NCBI GenBank assembly: GCA_017307165.1
Contig: JAFKGK010000002.1
Coordinates: 124,001 to 188,000 of the forward strand
DNA: 64,000 nt
Reading direction: 5' to 3'
From: Candidatus Melainabacteria bacterium
GTDB taxonomy: Bacteria > Cyanobacteriota > Vampirovibrionia > Obscuribacterales > Obscuribacteraceae
Part shown: positions 16,956 through 25,411 of the stretch, piece after piece
Layout of the letters: each line of letters begins with the position of its first letter
How positions within the stretch are numbered: the first letter of the stretch is position 1
Translations under genes and position numbers: made by a program
Notes under the pieces: model-generated
The model's input: the letters and a program-made list of their open reading frames with translations, nothing else
Told to the model about the DNA's origin: nothing
Database searches by the model: none

Positions 16956-18488
16956 ATGAAGCTTTGCCTTCAGTGCAATACTCATTTTCAAGGTGACTTT
17001 GAGCAATGTCCGGATGATGGCTCAAAACTTGTCGTCGTGCCCGAAGATCAGATGATCGGCAAGATACTCGGCGAAAAGTATCGTATCCTCAATCCTATCG
17101 GCAAGGGCTCTATGGGTATGGTCTATCGGGCCGTGCAAGAGTCGACCGGTCGTGAGATGGCTGTCAAAGTCCTGCATCATTTTCTCGGCCAAAATTCGGA
17201 CTCGGTCAAGAGATTTCATCGCGAGGCACGTGCGGTCAGCCGTCTGAGCCATCCCAATATCATCAGACTCTATGATTTTGGAGTCATGGAAGGCGGCCAG
17301 CCTTATATCGTGACAGAGCTGCTAAAAGGTGTGACACTCTCGGACGTGATCCGCAAGCGTGGCTATCTCGAGCTCAAGCAAGCCCTGCCACTATTTGAGC
17401 AGGTCTGTCAGGCCATCGGCGAAGCGCATCGCTCCCGTATCATCCACCGTGATCTCAAGCCCGAAAACATCGTCATTATCGACATAGACATCGAAGGAGA
17501 CCTGGATGCTCTCGATCTGATCAAAAAAAACAGTATCAGAGTCCTGGACTTTGGCGTTGCCAAAATGTGGAGCGAATCTGGAGCCTCGTCCGCCTCTCTC
17601 ACACTCGAAGGCAAGGTATGCGGCTCTCCAGCTTACATGAGCCCCGAGCAATGCCGTGGGGTCGATGTCGACTTTAGGACTGATATCTATTCGATGGGTG
17701 TCGTCTTTTTTGAGACACTGACTGGCAAGCGACCCTTTTCGGCCGATGATCTCATGGCCCTCATGCTCATGCATGTCAATAATCAAGCACCATCTCTGGG
17801 GGCAGTCAATCCAGAGGCATCCTATCCGCCTGAGCTCAATGAGACCATCATGAAAGCCATGGCCAAAAATCCCAATGAGAGACAGCAGAGCGCTGAAGAA
17901 CTCTGGGATGACGTACAAGCCACTTGCGTCGGTCGGCAAAAAGCTGTCACCGTCAGCCAGCCAGAGCTGTGGATACCCTTTGAGGGCAAGGGTGGAGTAG
18001 TGCTGCGAGCTTCTGAAGACGGACAGCACATCGAGACCTCCGACAGCAATGTCTCTATCGCACAACCTGTGATGCTAAATTGGCTCAATGATGATCTGCC
18101 GACGCCGCCCAAGGCAAAGGTAAAAAAAGAAAACAAAAAATTTCTAGTCTTTAGAGCCTTGATCATCGGTCTGGCCTTGATTTGGGGCAGTGCTAAGATC
18201 GGCTCCTCTTTTAAGGATAATGACGAAGCGCGCTATGCATCGGTCTTGATTAGCAAGGGCAAGTGCCAAGAAGGTGTAGTAGTACTGGAACGTTTGCAAA
18301 AAGAAAACAAGCTTGCCAGTCAATACCAGGACACACTCAATGATGCTTATATACAGATGGCGCTGTCCTACGCTAAGGGCGGGAGCTACCCTCGCGCAAT
18401 AGAAGTGCTAAAAAAAATACCAGAAAAATCTCGTTCGTATCAAAATGCCCAGACCTATATCAAGCGCTACCAGAGCCGCTTGCGCTGA
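16956..18488 (+). CDS. Membrane Ser/Thr protein kinase with N-terminal zinc ribbon
   Basis: 510-residue Hanks-type kinase whose start lies one base after the stop of the disordered protein. The N-terminal ribbon (C4, C7, C18, PDDG) mirrors the first kinase of the locus. Catalytic features are intact: IGKGSMGMV at 48-56, K71, HRD 164-166, DFG 198-200, SPEQCRG near 229-235. An insert rich in Asp/Ile (IDIDIEGDLDALDLIKK) lies between HRD and DFG. After a linker a membrane helix spans about 396-412, and the outer domain (about 418-510) resembles the tail of the neighbouring protein, ending PEKSRSYQNAQTYIKRYQS. It may sense envelope state and phosphorylate cytoplasmic partners; that is inferred. 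Confidence 0.93.
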   Translation: MKLCLQCNTHFQGDFEQCPDDGSKLVVVPEDQMIGKILGEKYRILNPIGKGSMGMVYRAVQESTGREMAVKVLHHFLGQNSDSVKRFHREARAVSRLSHPNIIRLYDFGVMEGGQPYIVTELLKGVTLSDVIRKRGYLELKQALPLFEQVCQAIGEAHRSRIIHRDLKPENIVIIDIDIEGDLDALDLIKKNSIRVLDFGVAKMWSESGASSASLTLEGKVCGSPAYMSPEQCRGVDVDFRTDIYSMGVVFFETLTGKRPFSADDLMALMLMHVNNQAPSLGAVNPEASYPPELNETIMKAMAKNPNERQQSAEELWDDVQATCVGRQKAVTVSQPELWIPFEGKGGVVLRASEDGQHIETSDSNVSIAQPVMLNWLNDDLPTPPKAKVKKENKKFLVFRALIIGLALIWGSAKIGSSFKDNDEARYASVLISKGKCQEGVVVLERLQKENKLASQYQDTLNDAYIQMALSYAKGGSYPRAIEVLKKIPEKSRSYQNAQTYIKRYQSRLR

Positions 18489-18499
18489 GCTCTTATGAT

Positions 18500-19339
18500 T
18501 TATACGCGAGGCAGATTAAAGAGTCTCTGAGCGTTTTGTGTGGCAGCTATTGCTACGCTTTCTAGGGTGACGTTGCGCAATTCGGCGAGTTTTTGGGCAG
18601 TAAACCATACATAGGGTGGTTTGTTTTTTTCGCCGCGTACTTTTTGTGGTGCCAAAAATGGACAATCGGTCTCTACGAGAAATCTATCCGCTGGTACAAG
18701 CGGCGCTGCGGCTTGAATAGATTTTGCATTGGCATAGGTCAGTATGCCGGAAAAGGAGACGTAAAAATTAAGCTCGGCAATCGTCTCCAGGTGTTCTGGA
18801 CCACCTGTGAAACAGTGAAATACTCCTTTGACTCCACCAACAGTCTCGACCATTTCTCTCAATAAGGCAAAGGCATCATCCCAGGCATCGCGGCAATGTA
18901 TGATGACAGGCTTGTCGAGACTTGCGGCTAGTCGCAACTGTGCGCGAAAAACCGCTATCTGCACCTCTCGCGGACTATTGTCGTAGTGATAATCTAGCCC
19001 GCACTCGCCAACTGCCACCATCTTTGGGTGCGTCATAGCCTTTTGCAGATCGGCCATGGCCCGATCGTCAAAGTCTTTGGCGTCATGGGGATGCTGGCCG
19101 GCCGCGCCATAGACATAGGGATATCGATCGATGATCTCGATCAATTCTTCCAAACCCTGCGTCGTCACCCCGGGATTTACGAATTGCTTGATGCCCATGG
19201 AGTGGGCTTCGGATATATAATCGTCTCTATCCTCACCAAAAAACTCTCGTATCACGTGGGCATGACTATCGATGATCCCACAGGGCAAAAAAGGTATTGG
19301 GGGCGGGGTTTTGGTTTTTTTTTCTTTTGCAGCCTGCAA
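18500..19339 (-). CDS. tatD: TatD-family metal-dependent DNase
   Basis: About 279-residue TIM-barrel hydrolase of the TatD family (3'-5' DNase and DNA-repair activity in characterised members). The first metal motif is IDSHAHV. Also visible are GQHPHDAKDF, VAVGECGLDYHYD, KPVIIHCRDAWDDAFALL, VFHCFTGG and the closing VETDCPFLAPQKVRGEKN. The Pro/Lys-rich N-terminal stretch is not part of the barrel. GAGG lies nine bases before the TTG I choose; a TTG two codons earlier is only two bases from GAGG. It is convergent with the membrane kinase and divergent from a secreted-protein gene, so it is a single-gene unit. Confidence 0.92.
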   Translation of the reverse strand: MQAAKEKKTKTPPPIPFLPCGIIDSHAHVIREFFGEDRDDYISEAHSMGIKQFVNPGVTTQGLEELIEIIDRYPYVYGAAGQHPHDAKDFDDRAMADLQKAMTHPKMVAVGECGLDYHYDNSPREVQIAVFRAQLRLAASLDKPVIIHCRDAWDDAFALLREMVETVGGVKGVFHCFTGGPEHLETIAELNFYVSFSGILTYANAKSIQAAAPLVPADRFLVETDCPFLAPQKVRGEKNKPPYVWFTAQKLAELRNVTLESVAIAATQNAQRLFNLPRV

Positions 19340-19384
19340 GAGCAAATCCTCGTATAATCGTAAAAGTCATTGTAGGTGCAAGCC

Positions 19385-20263
19385 ATGAGATTTAGAGCTC
19401 TTACTGCCGGATTATTGATGATTTTTTGCGCAAGCCTGTCTTTAGAGAGGGAGGCGATGGCTCAGGGCGCTCTAAAGGGCGGCGTATCCGAAGAAGAATT
19501 TATGAAAGGCAATGGTCCATCGCTCGATCGCTCCGATCTCAATGACGATCCTTTTGAGGCTGGTGCACAACAGGACAACAGTGGCGGACCTGATATCGGC
19601 ATGCTGCCATCCAGCGGGTTTACCGTGGATAAGGGCGCTCGACCGGTTCAGGTGCGCAAGCCCTTGACTGGCAATGCCAGTGACAGTGGAGGCTTCAACG
19701 GGCAGGGCATGACTCCGATGATGGAGGCGCCCAGACAAGCAAGACCGCTCTCTGCTGGAGTGGACCAGAGTGGCATGCAAGCCAGGACCCAAAAAGAGGC
19801 CGACCCCGATCAAACGGTCGAGATGCAATTGGCCTGGGACGCCTGGCACAAGAGAGTAGCCGAGGCCATTTATATGAGATTCAACAAGGCTGCCAATGCT
19901 TCATTTCACAACTCGCCGCCCCTCGCTTGCCAGGTCGCCTATGCCGTAGCCTATGATGGACGCATCGGCAATGTCAGGATACTGCAACAGAGCACCAGCC
20001 CCATCTACAATGCCATGCTGCTGGGGATAGTGACCTCTATCCAGGGCGATCCCGTCCTGCAGTTTCCGCCTGGCTCCAAGCGCAAGATGGTCGAAAAGAC
20101 CGGAACTTTTACATGGAATTATGGGCAGTCTGGCTTTAAGTACACCATGGGCGACAAAGAAACCGTCAAAGAGACTATCCCTGGTGGGCAAAGACCAATG
20201 GGTTTTGGCAATATGATGCCTGGTGGCATGGTGCCTAACGGCATGATGCCCATGGGTAGATAG
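19385..20263 (+). CDS. Secreted protein with TonB-C-like domain
   Basis: 292-residue exported protein. Residues 1-27 are a signal peptide (cleavage near AMA|Q). Residues about 30-145 are Gly/Ser/Asp-rich and likely disordered. Residues about 145-240 (AWHKRVAEAIYMRFNKAAN, then VAYAVAYDGRIGNVRILQQS) resemble the TonB C-terminal fold, in which a helix precedes a strand with a YxxDGRIxxVxxxxS pattern. The end is Met/Gly/Pro-rich. AGG lies eight bases before the ATG. There is no transmembrane anchor beyond the signal, so it is not a conventional TonB. The domain match is by pattern only. Confidence 0.62.
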   Translation: MRFRALTAGLLMIFCASLSLEREAMAQGALKGGVSEEEFMKGNGPSLDRSDLNDDPFEAGAQQDNSGGPDIGMLPSSGFTVDKGARPVQVRKPLTGNASDSGGFNGQGMTPMMEAPRQARPLSAGVDQSGMQARTQKEADPDQTVEMQLAWDAWHKRVAEAIYMRFNKAANASFHNSPPLACQVAYAVAYDGRIGNVRILQQSTSPIYNAMLLGIVTSIQGDPVLQFPPGSKRKMVEKTGTFTWNYGQSGFKYTMGDKETVKETIPGGQRPMGFGNMMPGGMVPNGMMPMGR

Positions 20264-20398
20264 TATCGCTTGTGGTGCTGAGCCGCGCTCCGGGCATTGG
20301 TGGCATATGTGGTGCCATACCCTGTGCTTTCGTCATCCTGTCGTCGATTATTGACAACGAGAAAGACTCGTGAAGGATTGTTTGGCAACAATAAGCAA

Positions 20399-22063
20399 AT
20401 GGCGAGTACAAGTAGTATCAACGATCCGGCCCGCTACAAGGCCTTTACCGCGCAGACTTTTACCAGCGATCTGCTTGCCTCGGTGGTCGTTTTTCTTGTA
20501 GCCTTGCCTTTGTGCATGGGGATTGCCATAGCATCCGGAGTCGACCCGGCTCATGGCATTTTGACTGGCATCGTGGGCGGGATTTTTGTATCTGCCGTCT
20601 CCGGTAGCCCCTTGCAGGTCTCAGGGCCTGCTGCTGGTCTGGCTGTCGTTATCTTGGAGCTCATCAAGGAACACGGCATCGAAAAACTCGGACTGATCAT
20701 CCTGTTGGCAGGCCTTATTCAGGTGGCAGCCGGCCTGCTCAAGATCGCTACCTGGTTTAGAGCCGTGCCGCCAGCCGTGATCAACGGTATGCTCTCAGGC
20801 ATAGGTATATTGATCTTTGCGGCGCAGTTTCACGTAATGGTAGATGACTCGCCCAAGGGCTCCGGCATCAACAATCTCTTATCCATACCTGCAGCCGTAT
20901 ACAAAGGACTCAACTGGGCGGGCAATGCTCAGGCCGATACCAACCATCACATAGCCGCCACCATTGGTGTCATCACCATCATCATCCTCGTCCTCTGGCA
21001 AAAGCTTGCTCGCGGCAGGATGAAGATCCTGCCCGGCTCTCTGATTGCCGTGGCCTTTGCTACTGTTTTTGCCTATTGCTGCAAGCTGCCTGTCAACTAC
21101 GTCCACATCCCGCAAAATCTTTTTGCCAGCGTGCATCTTAGCCATCTTACCGGCCCAAATCTGGCGATCACCTGGGAGATCGTCTTTGATGCTATGGCTA
21201 TCGCTTTTATCGCGGCTGCCGAAACCTTACTCACTAGTACAGCTATAGACAAGATGCATCGCGGACCTCGAACAAACTACGATCGCGAACTCATGGCTCA
21301 GGGGTTTGGCAATGCCATCTGCGGCCTGATCGGTGCTCTCCCCATGACCGGCGTCATGGTGAGGTCGGGAGTCAATGTCAATGCTGGGGCTCGCAGTCGC
21401 GCCTCGGCGATGATGCATGGTATCTGGATACTCTTATTTGTGGTGCTATTGCCCCATGTTCTTGAGTTTATCCCAGTATCCAGTCTTGCTGCCTTGCTTG
21501 TATTTACAGGCTACAAAATGACTAATTGGCGGGTCTTTAACGAGATCAGAGGCTATGGCCGATCTGAAGCTGCCATCTATGTCGCCACCATCATTTTGAT
21601 CGTGTGCGTCGATCTGTTGACTGGCGTGTTGGCTGGAGTCTTTTTTAGCATCTGCAAACTCCTCTATATTTTTTCACATCTGGAGATACGCATAACAGAA
21701 AACAAAGATTTGCACCGTATCGATATCTCATTGCGTGGTGCAGCTACTTTTTTGAGTCTACCTAGATTGGCCGATGCTATCGAATCTGTCGGCGACGAAA
21801 CCGAATTGCACGTGCATCTGGAGTCGCTCGATTATATCGATCATGCCTGTCTGGATATGCTCATGACCTGGGACAAACAGCATCGGGCCAAGGGCGGCAC
21901 CCTGGTGATGGATTGGGGTACTCTCGACACGGTCTTTAAAGAGCGCCGTGGTGGCAACCGCGATCTGCAGACCCGTGAGTTTAGGCCCGTCCGCAATCTT
22001 GAAAATGAAACAACAGTCGAGTCCGAAGTATCGGACTCGACTGAAGCACAGAGCGAAAAATAA
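20399..22063 (+). CDS. SulP (SLC26) family anion transporter with STAS domain
   Basis: 554-residue inner-membrane transporter of the SulP family, which moves sulfate, bicarbonate or other anions. The family signature is clear near the start (DLLASVVVFLVALPLCMGIA, SGVDPAHGILTGIVGG, SGPAAGLAVVI). More helices follow to about residue 450 (AETLLTSTAIDKMHRGPRT; PMTGVMVRSGVNVNAG). A C-terminal STAS-like domain (about 460-545) includes LHVHLESLDYIDHACLDML. The chosen ATG is 30 codons inside the longest frame and has only a weak upstream AAG. No carbonic anhydrase or sulfate gene adjoins it, so the substrate stays open. Confidence 0.9.
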   Translation: MASTSSINDPARYKAFTAQTFTSDLLASVVVFLVALPLCMGIAIASGVDPAHGILTGIVGGIFVSAVSGSPLQVSGPAAGLAVVILELIKEHGIEKLGLIILLAGLIQVAAGLLKIATWFRAVPPAVINGMLSGIGILIFAAQFHVMVDDSPKGSGINNLLSIPAAVYKGLNWAGNAQADTNHHIAATIGVITIIILVLWQKLARGRMKILPGSLIAVAFATVFAYCCKLPVNYVHIPQNLFASVHLSHLTGPNLAITWEIVFDAMAIAFIAAAETLLTSTAIDKMHRGPRTNYDRELMAQGFGNAICGLIGALPMTGVMVRSGVNVNAGARSRASAMMHGIWILLFVVLLPHVLEFIPVSSLAALLVFTGYKMTNWRVFNEIRGYGRSEAAIYVATIILIVCVDLLTGVLAGVFFSICKLLYIFSHLEIRITENKDLHRIDISLRGAATFLSLPRLADAIESVGDETELHVHLESLDYIDHACLDMLMTWDKQHRAKGGTLVMDWGTLDTVFKERRGGNRDLQTREFRPVRNLENETTVESEVSDSTEAQSEK

Positions 22064-22089
22064 AATCGGGATCTGGTCTGATTTTATTT
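22058..22089. terminator. Perfect 10-bp inverted repeat spanning both stop codons of sulP and dps
   Basis: AAATAAAATC (22058-22067) and GATTTTATTT (22080-22089) are exact complements around a 12-base loop. The left arm holds the TAA of the plus gene and the right arm the TAA of dps. The A/T-rich arms give A- and T-runs on both strands, which suits a bidirectional terminator, though no GC-rich core exists. Confidence 0.5.
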
Positions 22090-22587
22090 GGTCAGGTGGG
22101 ATTCGATAAACCAGAGACGCTTGTCGATTTCGCGCGAGATGCCGGTGTAGAGATCGGAAGTGCCTGCATCGCCAGCTTGAGCCGTAGTGTCGATCGCTTG
22201 ACGCAAATGCTTGGCGAGCAAGGCATAGAGGTCGGCAAGGATTTCGAGTAGGCTAGATCCAGTTGTGGTCTCGGCTGCGTAGTCCTGGGCCAGCGATGCT
22301 TGGGCGGCCTCCCGGATCGATCCGTGGGCAAGACCACCGAGTGCTGTAATGCGCTCTGCAAAGCTATCTACATAACCGGTCATTTCGGCGTGCATCTCAT
22401 CAAAGAGCTCGTGCAGCATGATGAAATTTGGGGCTTTGACGTTCCAATGGCATTGCTTGATCTGAGCGGCGATGTCGATGGTCGTAGCGAGGGTGATAGC
22501 CAGGGTGGAGATAGATTGTTGCCTGGTCTTTTCAGAAAGATCGATGCGGCTGCTGTAAAGCTTGGCATCTTTGGTCAAAGTTTTCAT
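22084..22587 (-). CDS. dps: Dps-family ferritin-like DNA-protection protein
   Basis: 167-residue four-helix protein that forms 12-mer cages, oxidises Fe2+ with peroxide and protects DNA. The intersubunit ferroxidase ligands align as H47 (QCHWNV), H59, D63 (HELFDEMHAE), D74 and E78 (YVDSFAERI). Length is standard. The ATG follows AGGAGG at ideal spacing, so expression is probably strong. TATAAT about 48 bases upstream of the start is the likely -10 element. It is convergent with the SulP gene and divergent from hflX. Regulation by OxyR, PerR or a starvation sigma factor is usual for Dps, but I see no identifiable operator. Confidence 0.95.
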   Translation of the reverse strand: MKTLTKDAKLYSSRIDLSEKTRQQSISTLAITLATTIDIAAQIKQCHWNVKAPNFIMLHELFDEMHAEMTGYVDSFAERITALGGLAHGSIREAAQASLAQDYAAETTTGSSLLEILADLYALLAKHLRQAIDTTAQAGDAGTSDLYTGISREIDKRLWFIESHLTK

Positions 22588-22634
22588 GGCGCCTCCTGAG
22601 CGGCAGTCTGGTCAAACAGGGTTATCCAGGGGCT

Positions 22635-22640
22635 ATTATA
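22635..22640 (-). promoter_or_regulatory. Candidate dps -10 box
   Basis: A consensus TATAAT on the minus strand, about 48 bases upstream of the dps ATG. No good -35 hexamer is present at 16-18 bases, so an activator or alternative sigma factor may be needed. Confidence 0.4.
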
Positions 22641-22699
22641 AGTGTAATCAGGCTGATAAAAGGGTATGATGCCTAATACTAGTTATTGGAGGCGTATTT

Positions 22700-24439
22700 T
22701 TGCACGGCAAGGTTGATCTAGGCAAAGCTAAGGGTCTCAAGCAATCCGAAGTCAAAAAACTCGAAAGGCTTTTGCAAAAACGCGTCCCAAAAGACCAGAT
22801 ATTGACCCTCGATCTGGCTGATAGCCTGGCGGAGGTTTCGAGTGAGATCGGCCATGTGGTCTCTCTTGTTGTCAATCGCCGTGGTCAGATCGTCAATGTC
22901 ACGCTCGGCCAACCTTTTGAGGTCAACATGCCCGAGTTGCGTGGCGTGCGTGTCGGCCCTGGTCGTTTTTGCGGTCATCGCATCATCCACACTCGCTTGC
23001 CGCAAAAGGTCGTACCTGTCAACCGCGAAGAAGCACTCGAGGAGATCTCAAAAGAAAATTTGCAGTGCCTTGCCAGACATAGACTCGATCTTTTGGCGCA
23101 GGTTACGATAGACGAGGTTGGAGCCTTTTCGCGCGCGCGTGGCGAACATGGCAAGTTGGCCGATCGCGTGCATGTAGCCCATCTCTTGCCAGGTCGTGAC
23201 GAAAAGGGTCGGCTCTGGAAGGTTTTGCCACCGGATACGGTGCGCAAAACTCAAGAAGAAAATTTTGAAGAATTGATCGGAGCCCTCGAAGAAGAATTTC
23301 GCACACACGCACCCGGCCTGGCAGTCGCCGAAGGCGAGGAGAGGGCCTTTCTCATTGGTCTGGTATCCGACGGCACTGACTCCTGGCAGGTCGAAGACGA
23401 TCTCGATGAGCTGGCTCAACTGGCTCGCACCGCCGGCGCTACCATAGCCGGACGCATGACTCAGACTCGTCCCATGCCGGATCCCAAGTATTTTCTCGGA
23501 TCAGGCAAACTCCAAGAAGTGGCCTTGTCTGTACAAGAGCTAGGCGCTACCTTATTGGTAGTCGATCAGGAGTTGACGCCAAATCAGCAGCGCAACATGG
23601 AAGAAGTCGTGGGTATCAAGGTGATCGATCGCACCGAGGTCATCCTGGACATATTTGCGCAGCGAGCCCAAACCAAAGAAGGCAAATTGCAGGTAGAGCT
23701 CGCTCAGCTCAAATATCTCTATCCGCGCCTGATGGGCAAGGGTATTGCTCTGTCCAGGCTGGGGGGCGGCATTGGCACCAGAGGTCCTGGTGAGACAAAA
23801 TTGGAGATCGACAGACGGCGTATCCGTGAAAAGATCAACTTTCTCGAGGCAGAGGCAGGACGCATCGCTGGCTATCGAGAGGTACAACGCAAGCGTCGCA
23901 TCAACGATCATCTGCCTGTGGTGGCATTGACCGGCTATACCAATAGTGGCAAATCGACACTGCTCAACTCTTTGACCAAGGCCGAAGTCTTTACCGAAGA
24001 CAAACTATTTGCCACTCTGGATCCAACTACCCGCCGCACAACTCTGCCCGATCATAGTCCTGTTTGTATATCGGATACGGTAGGCTTTATCAAAAAATTG
24101 CCCACTTCGCTGGTGGCAGCTTTTAGAGCAACCCTCGAAGAAGTCACAGTCGCCGATGTCCTTGTGCATGTCATCGATGCCGGTCATCCTAACGTTTTAG
24201 AGCACATCAGTGCCGTGCATGATATCCTGTCCGATCTGGGCTGTGTCGACAAGCCCATGATCACAGTACTCAATAAGGCAGATAAGGTCCGCAAAGAAGA
24301 CCTGGCCTGGCTGTTTCAACAAGTGCCTAATCCAGTCGTGGTGTCCGCAACCATGCGTTTTGGTTTGGGCAGCCTGCTTGGAGCCATACAAGAAATGCTG
24401 AGCGATGTCTGTCCCGAAAGACAAAAATACTCGGCCTAG
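22700..24439 (+). CDS. hflX: GTPase HflX with extended N-terminus
   Basis: 579-residue ribosome-associated GTPase that splits stalled or stressed 70S ribosomes. The HflX N-domain (GATIAGRMTQTRPMPDPKYFLGSGK, LVVDQELTPNQQRNME, RTEVILDIFAQRAQTKEGKLQ) is followed by the G domain: P-loop GYTNSGKST near residue 412, DTVGFIKKLP (G3) and LNKADK (G4). About 200 residues precede the core and contain VNRRGQIVNVTLGQP, LARHRLDLLAQVTI and VAHLLPG, an extension I associate with cyanobacterial-type HflX. The start is TTG, seven bases after GGAGG (22688-22692). It is a single gene, divergent from dps. Confidence 0.94.
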   Translation: MHGKVDLGKAKGLKQSEVKKLERLLQKRVPKDQILTLDLADSLAEVSSEIGHVVSLVVNRRGQIVNVTLGQPFEVNMPELRGVRVGPGRFCGHRIIHTRLPQKVVPVNREEALEEISKENLQCLARHRLDLLAQVTIDEVGAFSRARGEHGKLADRVHVAHLLPGRDEKGRLWKVLPPDTVRKTQEENFEELIGALEEEFRTHAPGLAVAEGEERAFLIGLVSDGTDSWQVEDDLDELAQLARTAGATIAGRMTQTRPMPDPKYFLGSGKLQEVALSVQELGATLLVVDQELTPNQQRNMEEVVGIKVIDRTEVILDIFAQRAQTKEGKLQVELAQLKYLYPRLMGKGIALSRLGGGIGTRGPGETKLEIDRRRIREKINFLEAEAGRIAGYREVQRKRRINDHLPVVALTGYTNSGKSTLLNSLTKAEVFTEDKLFATLDPTTRRTTLPDHSPVCISDTVGFIKKLPTSLVAAFRATLEEVTVADVLVHVIDAGHPNVLEHISAVHDILSDLGCVDKPMITVLNKADKVRKEDLAWLFQQVPNPVVVSATMRFGLGSLLGAIQEMLSDVCPERQKYSA

Positions 24440-24446
24440 AGATAGA

Positions 24447-24462
24447 GAGATTTTAAAATCTC
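24447..24462. terminator. 16-base perfect palindrome between convergent hflX and Gln-rich gene
   Basis: GAGATTTTAAAATCTC lies eight bases after the hflX stop and contains the TAA of the minus-strand gene. It resembles the palindromes after mqnE and sulP, so it may be a two-way 3'-end signal. Confidence 0.4.
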
Positions 24463-25397
24463 AGGCTATTTAGTCCTCTGTACAGCATCTGGTTGATGCT
24501 GCGATTGACAGTATTGTTGACGGTGCGACTTACGTTTGAGCCGATGGAATTGCTGTTGCGGGCAACGGGGCGGCGCTGCTGCTGCTGGGTCACGTATGGG
24601 GAGGTGGCAGGCAATTTGATGGTCGTGCCTGGGGCCGGCATGATATTTTTGAGGACTTCGGCCATGCCTGTGGAAGGGGTGAAGCCAGGTATATCCGACC
24701 CTGCTGCACCTGCAGTGCCACCACCAACGGGGCTAAATCCAGGGATCTGCTCGGCGCCTCCTTGTCCTTGGCTCATCTGTATCTGACCTTGCACAGGCTG
24801 CATTTGCTGTTGCATTTGGGTTTGCATTTGAGGCTGCATCTGCATAGACTGCATTTGCTGTTGTTGCATTTGGGGCTGCATTTGTTGTTGCATTGGAGGC
24901 TGCATTTGCATCTGCATCTGCTGCATAGGCTGTTGAAAGGCTTGCATGGCTTGCTGTGAGACAGGCGTAAAGCCAGGTATGTTATTGCCACTGCTACCGC
25001 CTGCTTGTTGCTGCTTGAGCATGTCACCAAATGTTGGAGTTGCCTTGGCTTGTGCGGATAGAGGTTTGATTGGGGCTTTTGCCGTTGGCTTTGGGCTAGT
25101 CTTTGTTATTGGTTTGTGCGTAGTTTTAGTAGTCGGTGCCGCGGCTTGCTGAGCAGGTTGGCCCAGCCACTGAATCTGTGATTGGCCTTGGTTTTGATAT
25201 TGACTTTGGCTCTGGTCGTATTGGGGTGCCTGGCTACCTGCATCATTGAGATATGCGCCTGGAGGTTGATCCGGCCAGCGCACCTCGGACCCTCCAAAGG
25301 GATCCTGGTTTTGGGCGAAAGCAGGGCCTGCGGCCAGTACAAACATTGTCAGCATGGCTGACTGAGCAAACAGCGATTTGTAGTATCTTTTTGGCAT
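24453..25397 (-). CDS. Secreted Gln/Met-rich low-complexity protein
   Basis: About 314-residue exported protein with a signal peptide ending at PAFA|Q. The mature part is strongly biased. A Gln/Ser/Tyr segment precedes a Lys/Thr/Pro linker (TTKTHKPITKTSPKPTAKAP), then a block of Met-Gln repeats (about 160-210). Three copies of IPGF(T/S)P appear around and after the repeat block. A C-terminal Asn/Arg/Ser segment ends LNSLRF. I start at MPKRYYKSLF; a TTG six codons earlier overlaps the upstream stop codon (TTGA) and would give coupling. It is the last gene of an operon with a Gly-Tyr-rich protein and a CtpA-type protease. No family is recognised. Surface or matrix function is inference. Confidence 0.68.
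   Translation of the reverse strand: MPKRYYKSLFAQSAMLTMFVLAAGPAFAQNQDPFGGSEVRWPDQPPGAYLNDAGSQAPQYDQSQSQYQNQGQSQIQWLGQPAQQAAAPTTKTTHKPITKTSPKPTAKAPIKPLSAQAKATPTFGDMLKQQQAGGSSGNNIPGFTPVSQQAMQAFQQPMQQMQMQMQPPMQQQMQPQMQQQQMQSMQMQPQMQTQMQQQMQPVQGQIQMSQGQGGAEQIPGFSPVGGGTAGAAGSDIPGFTPSTGMAEVLKNIMPAPGTTIKLPATSPYVTQQQQRRPVARNSNSIGSNVSRTVNNTVNRSINQMLYRGLNSLRF
24783..24960 (-). repeat. Met-Gln codon repeat block
   Basis: Irregular repeats built on CAAATGCAG-type units on the coding (minus) strand encode runs of MQ, QMQ and MQPQ. The region is low-complexity at both DNA and protein level. Confidence 0.8.
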
Positions 25398-25411
25398 TTT
25401 TGTATTTGATA

